Part shown: positions 22,986 to 31,714 of the stretch, piece after piece | How the letters are laid out: each line of letters starts with the position of its first letter | How positions within the stretch are numbered: position 1 is the first letter of the stretch | Assembly: GCA_004402895.1 (NCBI GenBank) | Contig: SORT01000019.1 | Coordinates: 1-32,819, forward strand | Direction of reading: 5' to 3' | DNA from: Fidelibacterota bacterium MT.SAG.3 | Lineage (GTDB): Bacteria; Fidelibacterota; SORT01 | Length of the DNA: 32,819 nt | Program-made: the position numbers and the translations under genes | The notes under the pieces: model-generated | What the model was told of the DNA's origin: nothing | The model's database searches: none | The model's input: the letters and a program-made list of their open reading frames with translations, nothing else

Positions 22986-24047
22986 TCAGCTTCTGAGCAT
23001 TCGTTCACGTACGATACCCACCAAACCGTCATAGCCAGCCAGGAATTGGCTTAGGGTGCGATTTGACGGACCGAAGCTTAGGAATTCGTCGACTTTCATG
23101 CCGTCCTCCTCATAAGCCCTTCTGAAGTCAACAAACTTCTCCTGAAGTTGATCTACTATTTCACTGTCCACATCCTGATCCATCCTGCTCTTCACATCGA
23201 TATCGGAATCATTAAACTTATTCCACCATTCATAGGGCATGCTGATGACCACGTTTCCTCCCACCAGTTCCGACCAGTGCATGTGACATCTGAAGGCTGC
23301 GGAAAGGAGTTTACTCCTGTATCCCCGTTCCTTAAACAGCTTGTAGGCTCTTTTGAAGATTGCCACACCTGCCCAGTCCAGGTAATCCGGGTCGATAGTA
23401 ATATTTTCTTCCTTGGCGATCCCTCTTAGATGATCATCGATTCGTCCTACCATTATGGTCACGTAAGGTGAGAGTTTGGAAGTATCCACTCCGTTTTCTT
23501 CCGCCCTCTTCCAACCCCTTTCGACAGCCTCTGCGCATCTGACCGCCTGAGGGACTGAGAAACTGACCGTGGCGTTGATGGTAATGCCCTGACTTATTAA
23601 CTCTTCAATAGCCTCAATTCCTGGACCGATCGCCGGGCATTTAATGGCTACGTTAGGCGCTAATCCGGCTAAATGCTTCGCTTGTTCCACCATCCGCTCC
23701 GGGTTTGGATAGTACTTCGGATTCACTTGAAGCGAGAGCTTTCCTTTCTCTCCTTCTGTTTTATCATAAACCGGTTCGAGAATTTTCGCGGCACGAGTTC
23801 CGATATCATCCACTAACGCCCATGTGATATCATCTTCAGTTCCATTTGGACTTTCTGAGATCAGCCTGTCAATGACTGGCAGCCATTCGTCAGGTTTGTT
23901 TTCAACTACCATCTTAATAATCACAGGATTGGAAGTGGCGCCTACAGCGCCCTGATCAACCGCATCCTGCAGTTCTTTCAGATCACATGAATCGTTCCAC
24001 CAGTCGCTACCGAATTCGGTAGTAAGTTGCATTTTCGTATTATTCAT
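22986..24047 (-). CDS. Transaldolase-family protein in the inositol operon (possible deoxyketogluconate aldolase)
   Basis: A 353-residue class I aldolase-fold protein. Transaldolase landmarks are visible: D22 in 'SCDLKELQDAV', N40 in 'GAVGATSNPVII', the probable Schiff-base K136 in 'NVAIKCPAIGPG', and N158 in 'GITINATVSFS', then 'VGRIDDHL'. Position 107 (LSLQVNP) is Gln where transaldolases usually have Glu; fructose-6-phosphate aldolases also carry Gln there, which hints at aldol cleavage rather than transfer (tentative alignment by eye). It sits between iolE and iolB. No IolJ-type class II aldolase is present. I propose it cleaves the six-carbon deoxyketo intermediate, or its phosphate, to malonic semialdehyde plus a triose; this is inference. 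A pentose-phosphate transaldolase is the alternative. Confidence 0.85.
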   Translation of the reverse strand: MNNTKMQLTTEFGSDWWNDSCDLKELQDAVDQGAVGATSNPVIIKMVVENKPDEWLPVIDRLISESPNGTEDDITWALVDDIGTRAAKILEPVYDKTEGEKGKLSLQVNPKYYPNPERMVEQAKHLAGLAPNVAIKCPAIGPGIEAIEELISQGITINATVSFSVPQAVRCAEAVERGWKRAEENGVDTSKLSPYVTIMVGRIDDHLRGIAKEENITIDPDYLDWAGVAIFKRAYKLFKERGYRSKLLSAAFRCHMHWSELVGGNVVISMPYEWWNKFNDSDIDVKSRMDQDVDSEIVDQLQEKFVDFRRAYEEDGMKVDEFLSFGPSNRTLSQFLAGYDGLVGIVRERMLRS

Positions 24048-24071
24048 CTATCGCCTTCTCACGTTTAAAAT

Positions 24072-24965
24072 TTATACATTTATTAATTCACTTATATACT
24101 TTTTTGCTATTTTAGAATATTGAAGCGGATTGAATTTTGCAGGGTCGCCTTCGGCTTCCACTATCATCCATCCATTATAGTCCGAGTCCTTAATTAGGTC
24201 GAAAATTGGTTTAAAATCGATCATCCCATCTCCCGGCACCGTAAACACTCCTTCTATAACTGAATCCAGAAAGGAAGCATCCTTGTCAAACATTTCGGTC
24301 ATCACATTCTCGCGAATGTCCTTTAGATGAATATGACGAATACGGTCGATATATCTCTCATAAACCGGCAGAGGGTCAACCCCCGCAAATATCATATGAC
24401 CTGTATCCGCACAAAGGTAAACCTTGTCATTTAGTGTCGAGGTCATCAAACGGTCTATCTCGTCTTCTGTTTGAACTCCGGTTCCCATATGGTGATGGAA
24501 GGCAATGTTAATTTCGTAGGTTTCACATAATTCACCGGCTTTTTTCAATCCCATAATGAGACGATCCCATTCCCTGTCACTAAAAACCGGTTTGCTTGAC
24601 AGCGGCTTATTTCTGTCACCATGGACGCTCCCGCTGCACTCAGCAAGATTTATCACGCCTGCTCCCATCGCCGAAAGAAATTCCAGCTTCTCTTTTATCC
24701 CGGACAGCTCACCTTCTAAATCGTTGTTCTCAACAAAATACGTGGAATGCCACATAGACGCTAAAGATAATCCATATTTTGAGAGCAAAGGTTTAAGTAT
24801 AGAGCTCTTAGTCGGAAATTTATGTCCTAATTCCGTGCCCTCATATCCGGCTTCCTGCATTTCAGATAGACATCTGTCAAGAGGAATATCCGCGCCGAGT
24901 TCCGGAAGGTCATCGTTAGACCAATTGATCGGTCCGATTCCCAATTTCACTCTCTGTTGATCCAT
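24072..24965 (-). CDS. iolE: Inosose dehydratase (2-keto-myo-inositol dehydratase)
   Basis: A 297-residue xylose-isomerase-like TIM barrel. The N terminus 'KLGIGPINWSNDDLPELG' is the characteristic opening of IolE. Later motifs are 'IAFHHHMGTGVQTEDEID' (155-170), 'LCADTGHM' with D187 and H190, 'IRHIHLKDI' (H211, H213, K215) and 'MIVEAEGDP' (E270), together forming the metal and substrate site. It dehydrates scyllo-inosose to the diketone used by IolD. Its ATG shares one base with the iolD stop (TAATG), so translation is coupled. Confidence 0.95.
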   Translation of the reverse strand: MDQQRVKLGIGPINWSNDDLPELGADIPLDRCLSEMQEAGYEGTELGHKFPTKSSILKPLLSKYGLSLASMWHSTYFVENNDLEGELSGIKEKLEFLSAMGAGVINLAECSGSVHGDRNKPLSSKPVFSDREWDRLIMGLKKAGELCETYEINIAFHHHMGTGVQTEDEIDRLMTSTLNDKVYLCADTGHMIFAGVDPLPVYERYIDRIRHIHLKDIRENVMTEMFDKDASFLDSVIEGVFTVPGDGMIDFKPIFDLIKDSDYNGWMIVEAEGDPAKFNPLQYSKIAKKYISELINV

Positions 24966-26830
24966 TAAAAATACCGCTCTTTTTTCACTTTTTCCTCATA
25001 TTCTTTTCGCGCCTGCTGTACAGTCGGCATTTCCGAAATTTCGGCTATCGGAACATCCCACCACGACTCGTAACCGGGAACATCCGATGGTTCAAGTTCG
25101 AGGACGATTGCCATGGTTTTCTCATTTTCCCTTGCTTTTTTCAGCGCTGAACCAAACTCTTCGCGTGTCTTAGCCCTGACAGCTTCCGCGCCGAGCGAGA
25201 TGACATTCTCAACAAAGTCAATTTTAAGAAAATCTCCCGTTAGTTTCCCGGTTTCCGGATCACGCTGTTGTAACTTGTTTCCAAAACCCAGGCTTCCTAA
25301 GCTCTTCGACAACCCGTCTATGCTTCCATATCCATGGTTATCCACAAGAATAATTATGAGCTTCTTATTTTCCTGAAGAGATGTGACTATTTCCGTATGC
25401 ATCATCAGATAAGAACCGTCTCCGACCATTACGAAAACGTCTCCTTCTTCCTTGGCAAATCTTACACCGAGTCCGCCGGCTATTTCATAACCCATACAGG
25501 AATAACCGTATTCCATGTGGTATTGGTCGCCGTTCTCCGCGCGCCACAGCTTATGCAGGTCTCCCGGAAGACTTCCCGCGGCGCAAACTATACTGTCTTT
25601 TTCTGTCATGAATTCATTTAATATTCCGATCATTTCACCTTGAAGAAACTTTCCATCGCTGCTTGGCGAGAATATCCGGTCACACTCTTTATGCCATTCG
25701 TTGATTAGTTTTTGAATCGTCTCTTCGTAATCCGTCGCAACAGAAAAAGATTCCTCTGAAAGCATCTGATTTAGTTTTTCCAAGGTTGCCCTTGCATCCC
25801 CAACCAGCATCAGCGCTGAATGTTTACCCGCGTCAAACGGAGATACGTTGATTCCGATAAATTTTACATCCGGATTCTGGAATTGGGTCTTTGAAGCTGT
25901 GGTAAAATCGGATAAACGGGTACCTATGGCAATCACGAGGTCAGCCTCCTTCGCAATCTGATTGGCGGCTGAAGTCCCGGTAGCGCCAATTCCCTGAAGG
26001 TTCTTATCATGATTCCAATTAAGAGAACCCTTCCCCGCTTGAGTTTCGCCTACTGGTATTCCCGTGGATTCGCAAAACGCTGCCAATGATTCTTCCGCTC
26101 CGGAATATATCACCCCGCCGCCTGCGATTATCAAGGGTTTCGCGGATTTCTTTATCAATTCGATTGCTCGGAGCAATAAGGTGTGGTCGGGGATCATCCT
26201 CGGGATGAAATGAACTCGCTTTTCAAAAAACGTTTCGGGAAAATCATATGCTTCGGCTTGCACATCTTGCGGGAGAGATATTGTTACTGCACCTGTCTCA
26301 GAGGGGTCTGTGAGAATCCGCATCGCCTCCGGAAACGACGTAAGAATTTGTTCGGGTCGATTTATACGATCCCAATAACGGCTCACAGGCTTCAGGCAGT
26401 CATTGACTGATATGTCCTGACCGAGAGGATGCTCCAATTGCTGCAGTACCGGTCCGACGTTCCTTCTGGAGAATGTATCACCCGGTAGTAGAAGCACAGG
26501 GACTCTGTTGATAGTAGCCCCCGCCGCCGCGGTCACCATATTGGTCGCACCCGGACCTATAGAAGTAGTGCATACGAACGCCCTAAGTCGCCGATTCTGC
26601 TTGGCAAAAGCTGCGGCGGCGTGCACCATCGCCTGTTCATTCCGGGGTAAGTAATGCGTGAATTCTCCATCTTGCTCGAGCGCCTGCCCTATACCTGCCA
26701 CATTTCCGTGACCGAATATTCCCCACATTCCGGCAAAAAACAGATTACTATCACCATCCAACTCTATCCATTGAGCCTTCAAAAAACGAATAACAGCCTG
26801 AGCGGTGGTTAATCTGATAGTTTTCATCAT
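24965..26830 (-). CDS. iolD: 3D-(3,5/4)-trihydroxycyclohexane-1,2-dione hydrolase
   Basis: A 621-residue thiamine-diphosphate enzyme of the acetolactate synthase superfamily. It opens the inositol-derived ring diketone to 5-deoxy-D-glucuronate. The N terminus 'TIRLTTAQAVIRFLKAQWIELDG' and 'GMWGIFGHGNVAGIGQAL' are typical of IolD. E65 in 'LPRNEQAMVHAA' is the expected catalytic Glu that activates ThDP. The ThDP/Mg motif runs from GDG at 470-472 to N498-H-G, in a family-standard spacing of about 30. The domain order (PYR, central, PP) and length match the family. AGGGAA lies upstream of the tandem ATGATG start. It lies 73 bases after the dehydrogenase gene. Confidence 0.96.
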   Translation of the reverse strand: MMKTIRLTTAQAVIRFLKAQWIELDGDSNLFFAGMWGIFGHGNVAGIGQALEQDGEFTHYLPRNEQAMVHAAAAFAKQNRRLRAFVCTTSIGPGATNMVTAAAGATINRVPVLLLPGDTFSRRNVGPVLQQLEHPLGQDISVNDCLKPVSRYWDRINRPEQILTSFPEAMRILTDPSETGAVTISLPQDVQAEAYDFPETFFEKRVHFIPRMIPDHTLLLRAIELIKKSAKPLIIAGGGVIYSGAEESLAAFCESTGIPVGETQAGKGSLNWNHDKNLQGIGATGTSAANQIAKEADLVIAIGTRLSDFTTASKTQFQNPDVKFIGINVSPFDAGKHSALMLVGDARATLEKLNQMLSEESFSVATDYEETIQKLINEWHKECDRIFSPSSDGKFLQGEMIGILNEFMTEKDSIVCAAGSLPGDLHKLWRAENGDQYHMEYGYSCMGYEIAGGLGVRFAKEEGDVFVMVGDGSYLMMHTEIVTSLQENKKLIIILVDNHGYGSIDGLSKSLGSLGFGNKLQQRDPETGKLTGDFLKIDFVENVISLGAEAVRAKTREEFGSALKKARENEKTMAIVLELEPSDVPGYESWWDVPIAEISEMPTVQQARKEYEEKVKKERYF

Positions 26831-26903
26831 TATATTTCCCTGATTCCGTATAACTTATTCGCCTGTGTAACACATTCGCAGTGTTTAATATAGTCGGTAT
26901 AGT

Positions 26904-27878
26904 TTATCGACCTAATCCTACTTCTTCATAAATATTTTCCATGAGTTCAACGTTCTTATACCCGTCTAAATGTGTAGCGACCAGGGCGTTCTCCCCGGAA
27001 TCGCGACCTAAAAGCCTATCCACAAACAGCTCATTCTCCTGTGTAAAGCCCCAACGCTCATCAATAGGAAGCGTCGAAAAGGTTAATTTCTCAACTGGAG
27101 TATTTAAGTCCATACAATAGGTGACAGCTTCCATCTCATCACTTACGATTGAAGCATGATCTCCGTAAATTTCCACCCGCTCAAAGGGGAATATCCATGT
27201 TGTGTGAGCGCTGGATGAGAAAACACCGTGGATGCCATTTTCCATTTCGAATATCATTGAAAAATCATCAACACATGGGTAGACCGATTTTGACCCGACC
27301 GCAGTGATTTTCTTCACTTCACCAAACAGGTATCGAACCATATCGATAAGATGAAGAGTAGATTCAAAAAGGAATCCCCCAGTGACTTTAGAATCGCTTG
27401 TCCATGACGGAACCTGCAACTCTCCACGGTTCATTTTTATGTTAAAAGACTTCGGCGTGAGTTTGCCACTAGTTATCAGCTCTTTCATTTTTTTGTATAC
27501 CGGGGCAAGTCTCCTGCTGAATCCGAGCTGGTAAATGACTTCTTCCTTTTCAACAGCATCGACTATCTTCCGGGCATCGTTAAGATTGAGAGCAAATGGC
27601 TTTTCACAAAAGACGTGTTTACCGTGACTCAATGTTTTAAGTGTCATTTCAGCGTGGAACTTATTGGGTACAGTAATATAAACGGCATCAGAATCAGCGA
27701 TGACATCCTCAACGCCGGAAAGCGCTTGCATTCCGAATTCGGCGGCGAACTTTTCCGCGCGCGCTTTCTGAATATCGAAAACAGAGCTTAATGTTACATC
27801 GTTATTTTGTTGTAATATTCCTGCGTGCGTTCCCGCAATCACTCCTGTTCCGATTATACCGATTCTTATATCGCCCAT
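26904..27878 (-). CDS. Gfo/Idh/MocA-family oxidoreductase, probable inositol 2-dehydrogenase
   Basis: A 324-residue NAD(P)-dependent dehydrogenase. The Rossmann motif is 'IGIIGTGVIAGTHA' (residues 6-19), the E-K-P motif is at 92-94 ('HVFCEKPFAL'), and the catalytic block is 'GGFLFESTLHLIDMVRYLFGE' with H176 and D179. In an operon with iolD, iolE and iolB the natural job is oxidation of myo-inositol (or a stereoisomer) to an inosose, the IolG step. The superfamily is broad, so the exact substrate (myo-, scyllo- or chiro-inositol) cannot be fixed. It starts 8 bases after the kinase gene. Confidence 0.9.
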   Translation of the reverse strand: MGDIRIGIIGTGVIAGTHAGILQQNNDVTLSSVFDIQKARAEKFAAEFGMQALSGVEDVIADSDAVYITVPNKFHAEMTLKTLSHGKHVFCEKPFALNLNDARKIVDAVEKEEVIYQLGFSRRLAPVYKKMKELITSGKLTPKSFNIKMNRGELQVPSWTSDSKVTGGFLFESTLHLIDMVRYLFGEVKKITAVGSKSVYPCVDDFSMIFEMENGIHGVFSSSAHTTWIFPFERVEIYGDHASIVSDEMEAVTYCMDLNTPVEKLTFSTLPIDERWGFTQENELFVDRLLGRDSGENALVATHLDGYKNVELMENIYEEVGLGR

Positions 27879-27886
27879 GATATTTC

Positions 27887-28777
27887 CTATGCCAAAGAAT
27901 AGTCAGCTTTAAGCTTTGTCACAACATCCTGATATGTACGGTCGAATGGTCCCTCTTTTTCCAACTTCAGGGAAGTTACCGCAGCGGCAAACTTACATGA
28001 TTCCTCCGGTGATGCATTTAATCTACTCGCAAGATAGGTTGCGATCGAAGTATCCCCGCGCCCTGTACGCCCTTTTATCGCGTGAGGAGTGAACGAGGCT
28101 TCATAAACTTTTCCTTCAGCATAAACAATCAATCCCTCTTTGTGAGTGATAACTACTTCGCTGGGTCCCCATTCGGCGATAATTCGAGCTGCCTTTGAGA
28201 TATCCTTTTCACCTGTAATAACTTCTGCTTCTACGGAATCCGCCTTAACCGTATGAATTCCTTTTAGTCCACTTTCCTTATCCGGCCAATCAACGAATTT
28301 TAATTCCTTGCCGTCTCTAACACGCAGTACTCCTTGAAGGTCAAGGGACACTCTTTCAAATTGCGAGCATATATGCTCAATTAAGTTCAGAGATACTTCG
28401 CCCGCCATTATCCCTCCGATATGGAATACTTTAGTTGTTATATCCGGTATATTTTCTGCCGTAAATTCGCCCGCGAACGCAATTGGCTCACATACTCTTT
28501 TATCATAGTTCTCTCCAAAGTATGTATTTTTAATCCCACTGGTCATTTCTGATTCAGAAGGAAAAACTTCTACGCCTGCTTTTCTCATAACATCAAGGTA
28601 AAAATAATCCTCCTTGGAAAGAAGAGTGATAATAGCAGAAGCATAATTCAACTTCGACAAAGCCATAGCCCCATAATAAACAGCCCCGCCCAAAGCATTT
28701 TTTTCCTCCTCAGCAAATATCAATATATCTTTTGCGATATGCCCTAATATAACTACATCATAATTCAAAATATTCAC
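27887..28777 (-). CDS. PfkB-family carbohydrate kinase (IolC-like role or inositol kinase)
   Basis: A 296-residue ribokinase-fold kinase starting at GTG 28775-28777. It has an early Gly-Gly segment ('NALGGAVYYGAMALSKL', 28-43) and the C-terminal PfkB signature in an unusual form, G236-R-T-G-R-G-D242-T: the anion-hole G-x-G-D is kept with D242 as catalytic base, but the usual 'DTTGAGD' has Arg in place of Ala. In this operon the expected role is phosphorylation of 2-deoxy-5-keto-D-gluconate (IolC step). The sequence does not look like a standard IolC, so an inositol kinase or another sugar kinase is possible. It is the first gene of the tight run leading to iolB, 97 bases after the MBL gene. 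Confidence 0.85.
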   Translation of the reverse strand: MNILNYDVVILGHIAKDILIFAEEEKNALGGAVYYGAMALSKLNYASAIITLLSKEDYFYLDVMRKAGVEVFPSESEMTSGIKNTYFGENYDKRVCEPIAFAGEFTAENIPDITTKVFHIGGIMAGEVSLNLIEHICSQFERVSLDLQGVLRVRDGKELKFVDWPDKESGLKGIHTVKADSVEAEVITGEKDISKAARIIAEWGPSEVVITHKEGLIVYAEGKVYEASFTPHAIKGRTGRGDTSIATYLASRLNASPEESCKFAAAVTSLKLEKEGPFDRTYQDVVTKLKADYSLA

Positions 28778-28874
28778 TCTATCCGCGGTTTCTTCGTGGT
28801 CAGAAGAATACCGGCGCTAAAACGATTGAATTGAAAGCTTATGAATCGTGGTAAAATACTCATTATCGGAGAAA

Positions 28875-29633
28875 TTAGATATCAATCTCCAGTCCATCGT
28901 ATGCGACACGTAGGTTTTTATAGGAAGTAAATTTTTCCTCTAATTCTTCATGAGACAGGTTATTATGCCCGATATGAGATATAATAAAGGTGGTCTCCGG
29001 ATATTTTTTTGCGATATTCATCACGCTGATAACATCGACGTGATCCGTGCCTCCATCATAGCCCGGTGTATGAAATATGACGAGGTTCGCTTTTTTCACC
29101 TGTCTCTTCTCGAAATCATCTAATGATGATTTCACGCTGTCACTAAAATGAACTATTCGTTTACCATCTTCGGTTATGACCAAGCCGTGTGTGGGAACTT
29201 TATGATTTACCTTGAAAGCTTTAAATTTTATATGACCTACTTTAACCGATTCACGGTCATGCATAACATGAAATTTGCACCTGTCATACAGTCTTTCGGT
29301 TGTTTCAAAATTCGCAAGCGCGGACATATTCCCGTAAACCGGGATTTTCCCGGCGTTCCACCATTCGAATTCGGTTATTCCTCCGATGTGATCCCAATGT
29401 TTGTGAGAAAGAAATATAGCGGCTATGTCAAATATCTTGTACTTATTCACTATCCGTCCAATGTCGATTGGCGTATCGAGTATAATTGTTCCCGATCTGT
29501 TTTTTATTATAACACACACCCGTCGGCGACGGTTTTTCCCTTTCTCTTTCCTTGCAACCGCACACCGTTTACACTTACAACCGATTGCCGGGATACCCCG
29601 TCCATCTCCTGTTCCTGCAAATTTTATTTTCAT
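28875..29633 (-). CDS. MBL-fold metallo-hydrolase, PhnP-like
   Basis: A 252-residue metallo-beta-lactamase-fold protein. The metal motif H77-K-H79-W-D81-H82 is intact, with later ligands in 'VNHKVPTHG', 'HFSDSV' and 'SHIGHNN'. The N terminus 'GTGDGRGIPAIGCKCKRC' has three Cys (19, 21, 24), the structural zinc site that marks the PhnP subgroup of phosphodiesterases. PhnP itself hydrolyses a ribosyl cyclic phosphate in phosphonate breakdown, but no phn gene is present here. It is cytoplasmic, 16 bases after the symporter gene and upstream of the kinase. Action on a cyclic phosphodiester related to inositol is an idea from context only. Confidence 0.85.
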   Translation of the reverse strand: MKIKFAGTGDGRGIPAIGCKCKRCAVARKEKGKNRRRRVCVIIKNRSGTIILDTPIDIGRIVNKYKIFDIAAIFLSHKHWDHIGGITEFEWWNAGKIPVYGNMSALANFETTERLYDRCKFHVMHDRESVKVGHIKFKAFKVNHKVPTHGLVITEDGKRIVHFSDSVKSSLDDFEKRQVKKANLVIFHTPGYDGGTDHVDVISVMNIAKKYPETTFIISHIGHNNLSHEELEEKFTSYKNLRVAYDGLEIDI

Positions 29634-29649
29634 TGATATTTTTCCCTGT

Positions 29650-31275
29650 TTACCTAAAGAGCACGTTCAACACAACCAATGAAACGGCAAGCACTATGCC
29701 GAAATACCCAACCTGTCTTGAATCTACAATGAACAGATCCTTCCATTTGACCTTTTTCCCGGGTGAAAGATATGATACAATTGCCAATATCGCATAACCT
29801 ATTACGATGACCCATCCCGTCCGGTTTAACCAGTTCATATCCGGAAATACAAAATATTTGAATGCGAGAGATACTACCGCACTGCCGATAAAAACGAATA
29901 CGACAAGTTTTCTCGGCGCATTGGTGCAGAACACAGCAGCCAAAACCAGTATCGTATAGCCAGCCTTTATATGGTAAGATATCTCGTTCGTTATAAGTGA
30001 AAGAGGTAAATTAAATCCGTGATATTTTATATAGATAAGCGCAAATGCGAACATAATTCCGGATAAGGTAATGAACGGAATAGATTTTTTCCCCATTTTC
30101 ATCAAATTCTCATCCGAGGCGTCTTTATTTATCAATTTTTTGTAAATATCAAACGTAAAAAGAGTGCTGACCGAATTTATTATAGAATCCACCGTACTCA
30201 TCAAAGAAGCGAAGAGCCCCATAATCACGAAACCGCGGACACCGGGTGACAACAGAGTGTTCACCAAGACAATGTATGCCTGGTCAGGGTCTTCTAAGGG
30301 TTTATAAAATCCTACCAGAGCGATGGGAGGAATAATTATCAAAGCAGCAAAAACATATTTTAAAAACCCGCCGACTATCAGTCCGATCTGCGCATCCTTC
30401 AGGGAACGGGCGGCAAGAGCCCTTTGCAGAATCACCTGGTTTGCCCCCCAATACTGGATGTGCAATAGAGCCATGCCGAAGAAAACAGCAGGCCAAGGTA
30501 CTTTCGAGTGATCAGATGGCAGGAACAGATGCATCAGATGATCTCTTCCCGTAGTGATATCAGGATAATTTGCAGGATTATACAATTCAGAGAATCCGCC
30601 GATCGCTTTCACCGCTAATACTAAAACTATACTTGCACCTCCTAACAATGTAATCAACTGAATGATGTCGGTACGAACCACTGCCGCGAGACCACCGAAA
30701 TAGACATATAGAGATGAAAACACTCCCATGAAAACCACAATGATGTAGAGCCTAAAAGTTACCGGGTTCAGAGAAATTTCAAATAAATTTTCAACTAACT
30801 TGCGGAATGTATCAAGTAATGTTAATTCATCCGCAAAAATGCCGTTGATCGCGTAGCTTCCCCAGTAGAGCGCTCCTCCCATGTAGATAATTCCAAACAG
30901 AATCAGGGAAAAGATAGAATAACTCAGAGCTACAAAACTGCCGAACTTTATCTCAAAGAATTGGGTAATGGTAAATACCTTCATCTTCAGATATAGGGGG
31001 ACAAAAAAGAAAGTAGCGAGAAGAATACCAAAGACGGCATCAATCTCAAAATTTGCCCATGCCAAACCGTAAACATAAGCAGCCCCGCCCATGCCGATAA
31101 AATGTCCTGCTTGAATGTTGGTAGCGATCGTGGACATCGCTATCGCTGGCCAGCGAAGACTCCTTCCGCTCAGAAAATAAGATTCAGCATCCTTTTTCTG
31201 TTTACCGCTTTTATATATTCCGACTAAGAAAATGATCACGAAATAGACAATCACCATTGTTAGATCAATATTCAT
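29650..31275 (-). CDS. SSS-family sodium:solute symporter, probable inositol or sugar importer
   Basis: A 541-residue integral inner-membrane protein with about 13-14 helices. SSS-family marks are 'SYFLSGRSLRWPAIAMSTIATNIQAGHFIGMGGAAY' style sequence after the first helix (about 32-67) and the 'YFGGLAAVVRTDIIQLI' motif (about 187-203), in which the 'GG..AV..TD..Q' pattern is diagnostic. Size and pattern match SGLT/SMIT-type cotransporters. As the leading gene of the inositol block, import of myo-inositol with sodium is likely; other sugars are possible. The gene has its own upstream gap of over 400 bases. Confidence 0.92.
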   Translation of the reverse strand: MNIDLTMVIVYFVIIFLVGIYKSGKQKKDAESYFLSGRSLRWPAIAMSTIATNIQAGHFIGMGGAAYVYGLAWANFEIDAVFGILLATFFFVPLYLKMKVFTITQFFEIKFGSFVALSYSIFSLILFGIIYMGGALYWGSYAINGIFADELTLLDTFRKLVENLFEISLNPVTFRLYIIVVFMGVFSSLYVYFGGLAAVVRTDIIQLITLLGGASIVLVLAVKAIGGFSELYNPANYPDITTGRDHLMHLFLPSDHSKVPWPAVFFGMALLHIQYWGANQVILQRALAARSLKDAQIGLIVGGFLKYVFAALIIIPPIALVGFYKPLEDPDQAYIVLVNTLLSPGVRGFVIMGLFASLMSTVDSIINSVSTLFTFDIYKKLINKDASDENLMKMGKKSIPFITLSGIMFAFALIYIKYHGFNLPLSLITNEISYHIKAGYTILVLAAVFCTNAPRKLVVFVFIGSAVVSLAFKYFVFPDMNWLNRTGWVIVIGYAILAIVSYLSPGKKVKWKDLFIVDSRQVGYFGIVLAVSLVVLNVLFR

Positions 31276-31639
31276 CTCATAGGCACCTATTTATAATTTA
31301 TCCGGCTATCATTCTTACAGAATAATACATTGCGCAAATATTTCAGCGAAAGATAAATTTAGAAGTGGATAAGAGTCAAGAGTTAAATGCGAAAAGCATG
31401 TAAAAACTTTTAACAATCGACAATTTGGAATTTTTTAGAGTTAAACCTCATACTAGCGTTTCCCCCGCACATAATGCCCAATATCTTACATGTGTCAAAC
31501 AAATTTATGATCTACAACGTTTTAGGGGTTAATTATTATTACGAAATTATTATTATTTTTCAGGAGCAAATTCCCTTACTCTCATTAATAAACCCAATGA
31601 ATCGGGTAATTATTTCAGCAATTTAAGAATCACAAATAC
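31276..31639. other. Intergenic region upstream of the symporter
   Basis: An A/T-rich region of about 360 bases without a gene. It holds the candidate promoter at 31350-31379, and its right end approaches the terminator of the next gene. I see no tRNA, riboswitch core or convincing short ORF in it. Confidence 0.5.
31350..31379 (-). promoter_or_regulatory. Candidate promoter of the symporter/inositol operon
   Basis: On the minus strand TTGACT (31374-31379) and TATCTT (31350-31355) are separated by 18 bases and lie about 75 bases before the symporter ATG. The match is moderate and no operator is evident. Confidence 0.35.
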
Positions 31640-31672
31640 AAAGCCCTGCAATAACTGCGATTGCAGGGCTTT
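31640..31672 (-). terminator. Strong intrinsic terminator hairpin
   Basis: AAAGCCCTGCAAT (31640-31652) and ATTGCAGGGCTTT (31660-31672) form a perfect 13-bp inverted repeat with a 7-base loop. On the minus strand, 43 bases past the stop of the secreted-protein gene, it is followed by a T-rich tail (CTTTGTATTTG). It insulates that gene from the symporter operon and may work in both directions. Confidence 0.8.
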
Positions 31673-31714
31673 GTTATGTGAATTTATTTCTCTCATATTA
31701 GAGAAATAATCATG

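Noticed and set aside
29148-29797. Overlapping plus-strand open frames of 80-160 codons.
   Set aside because: They are antisense to the MBL-fold and symporter genes, which have clear family motifs.
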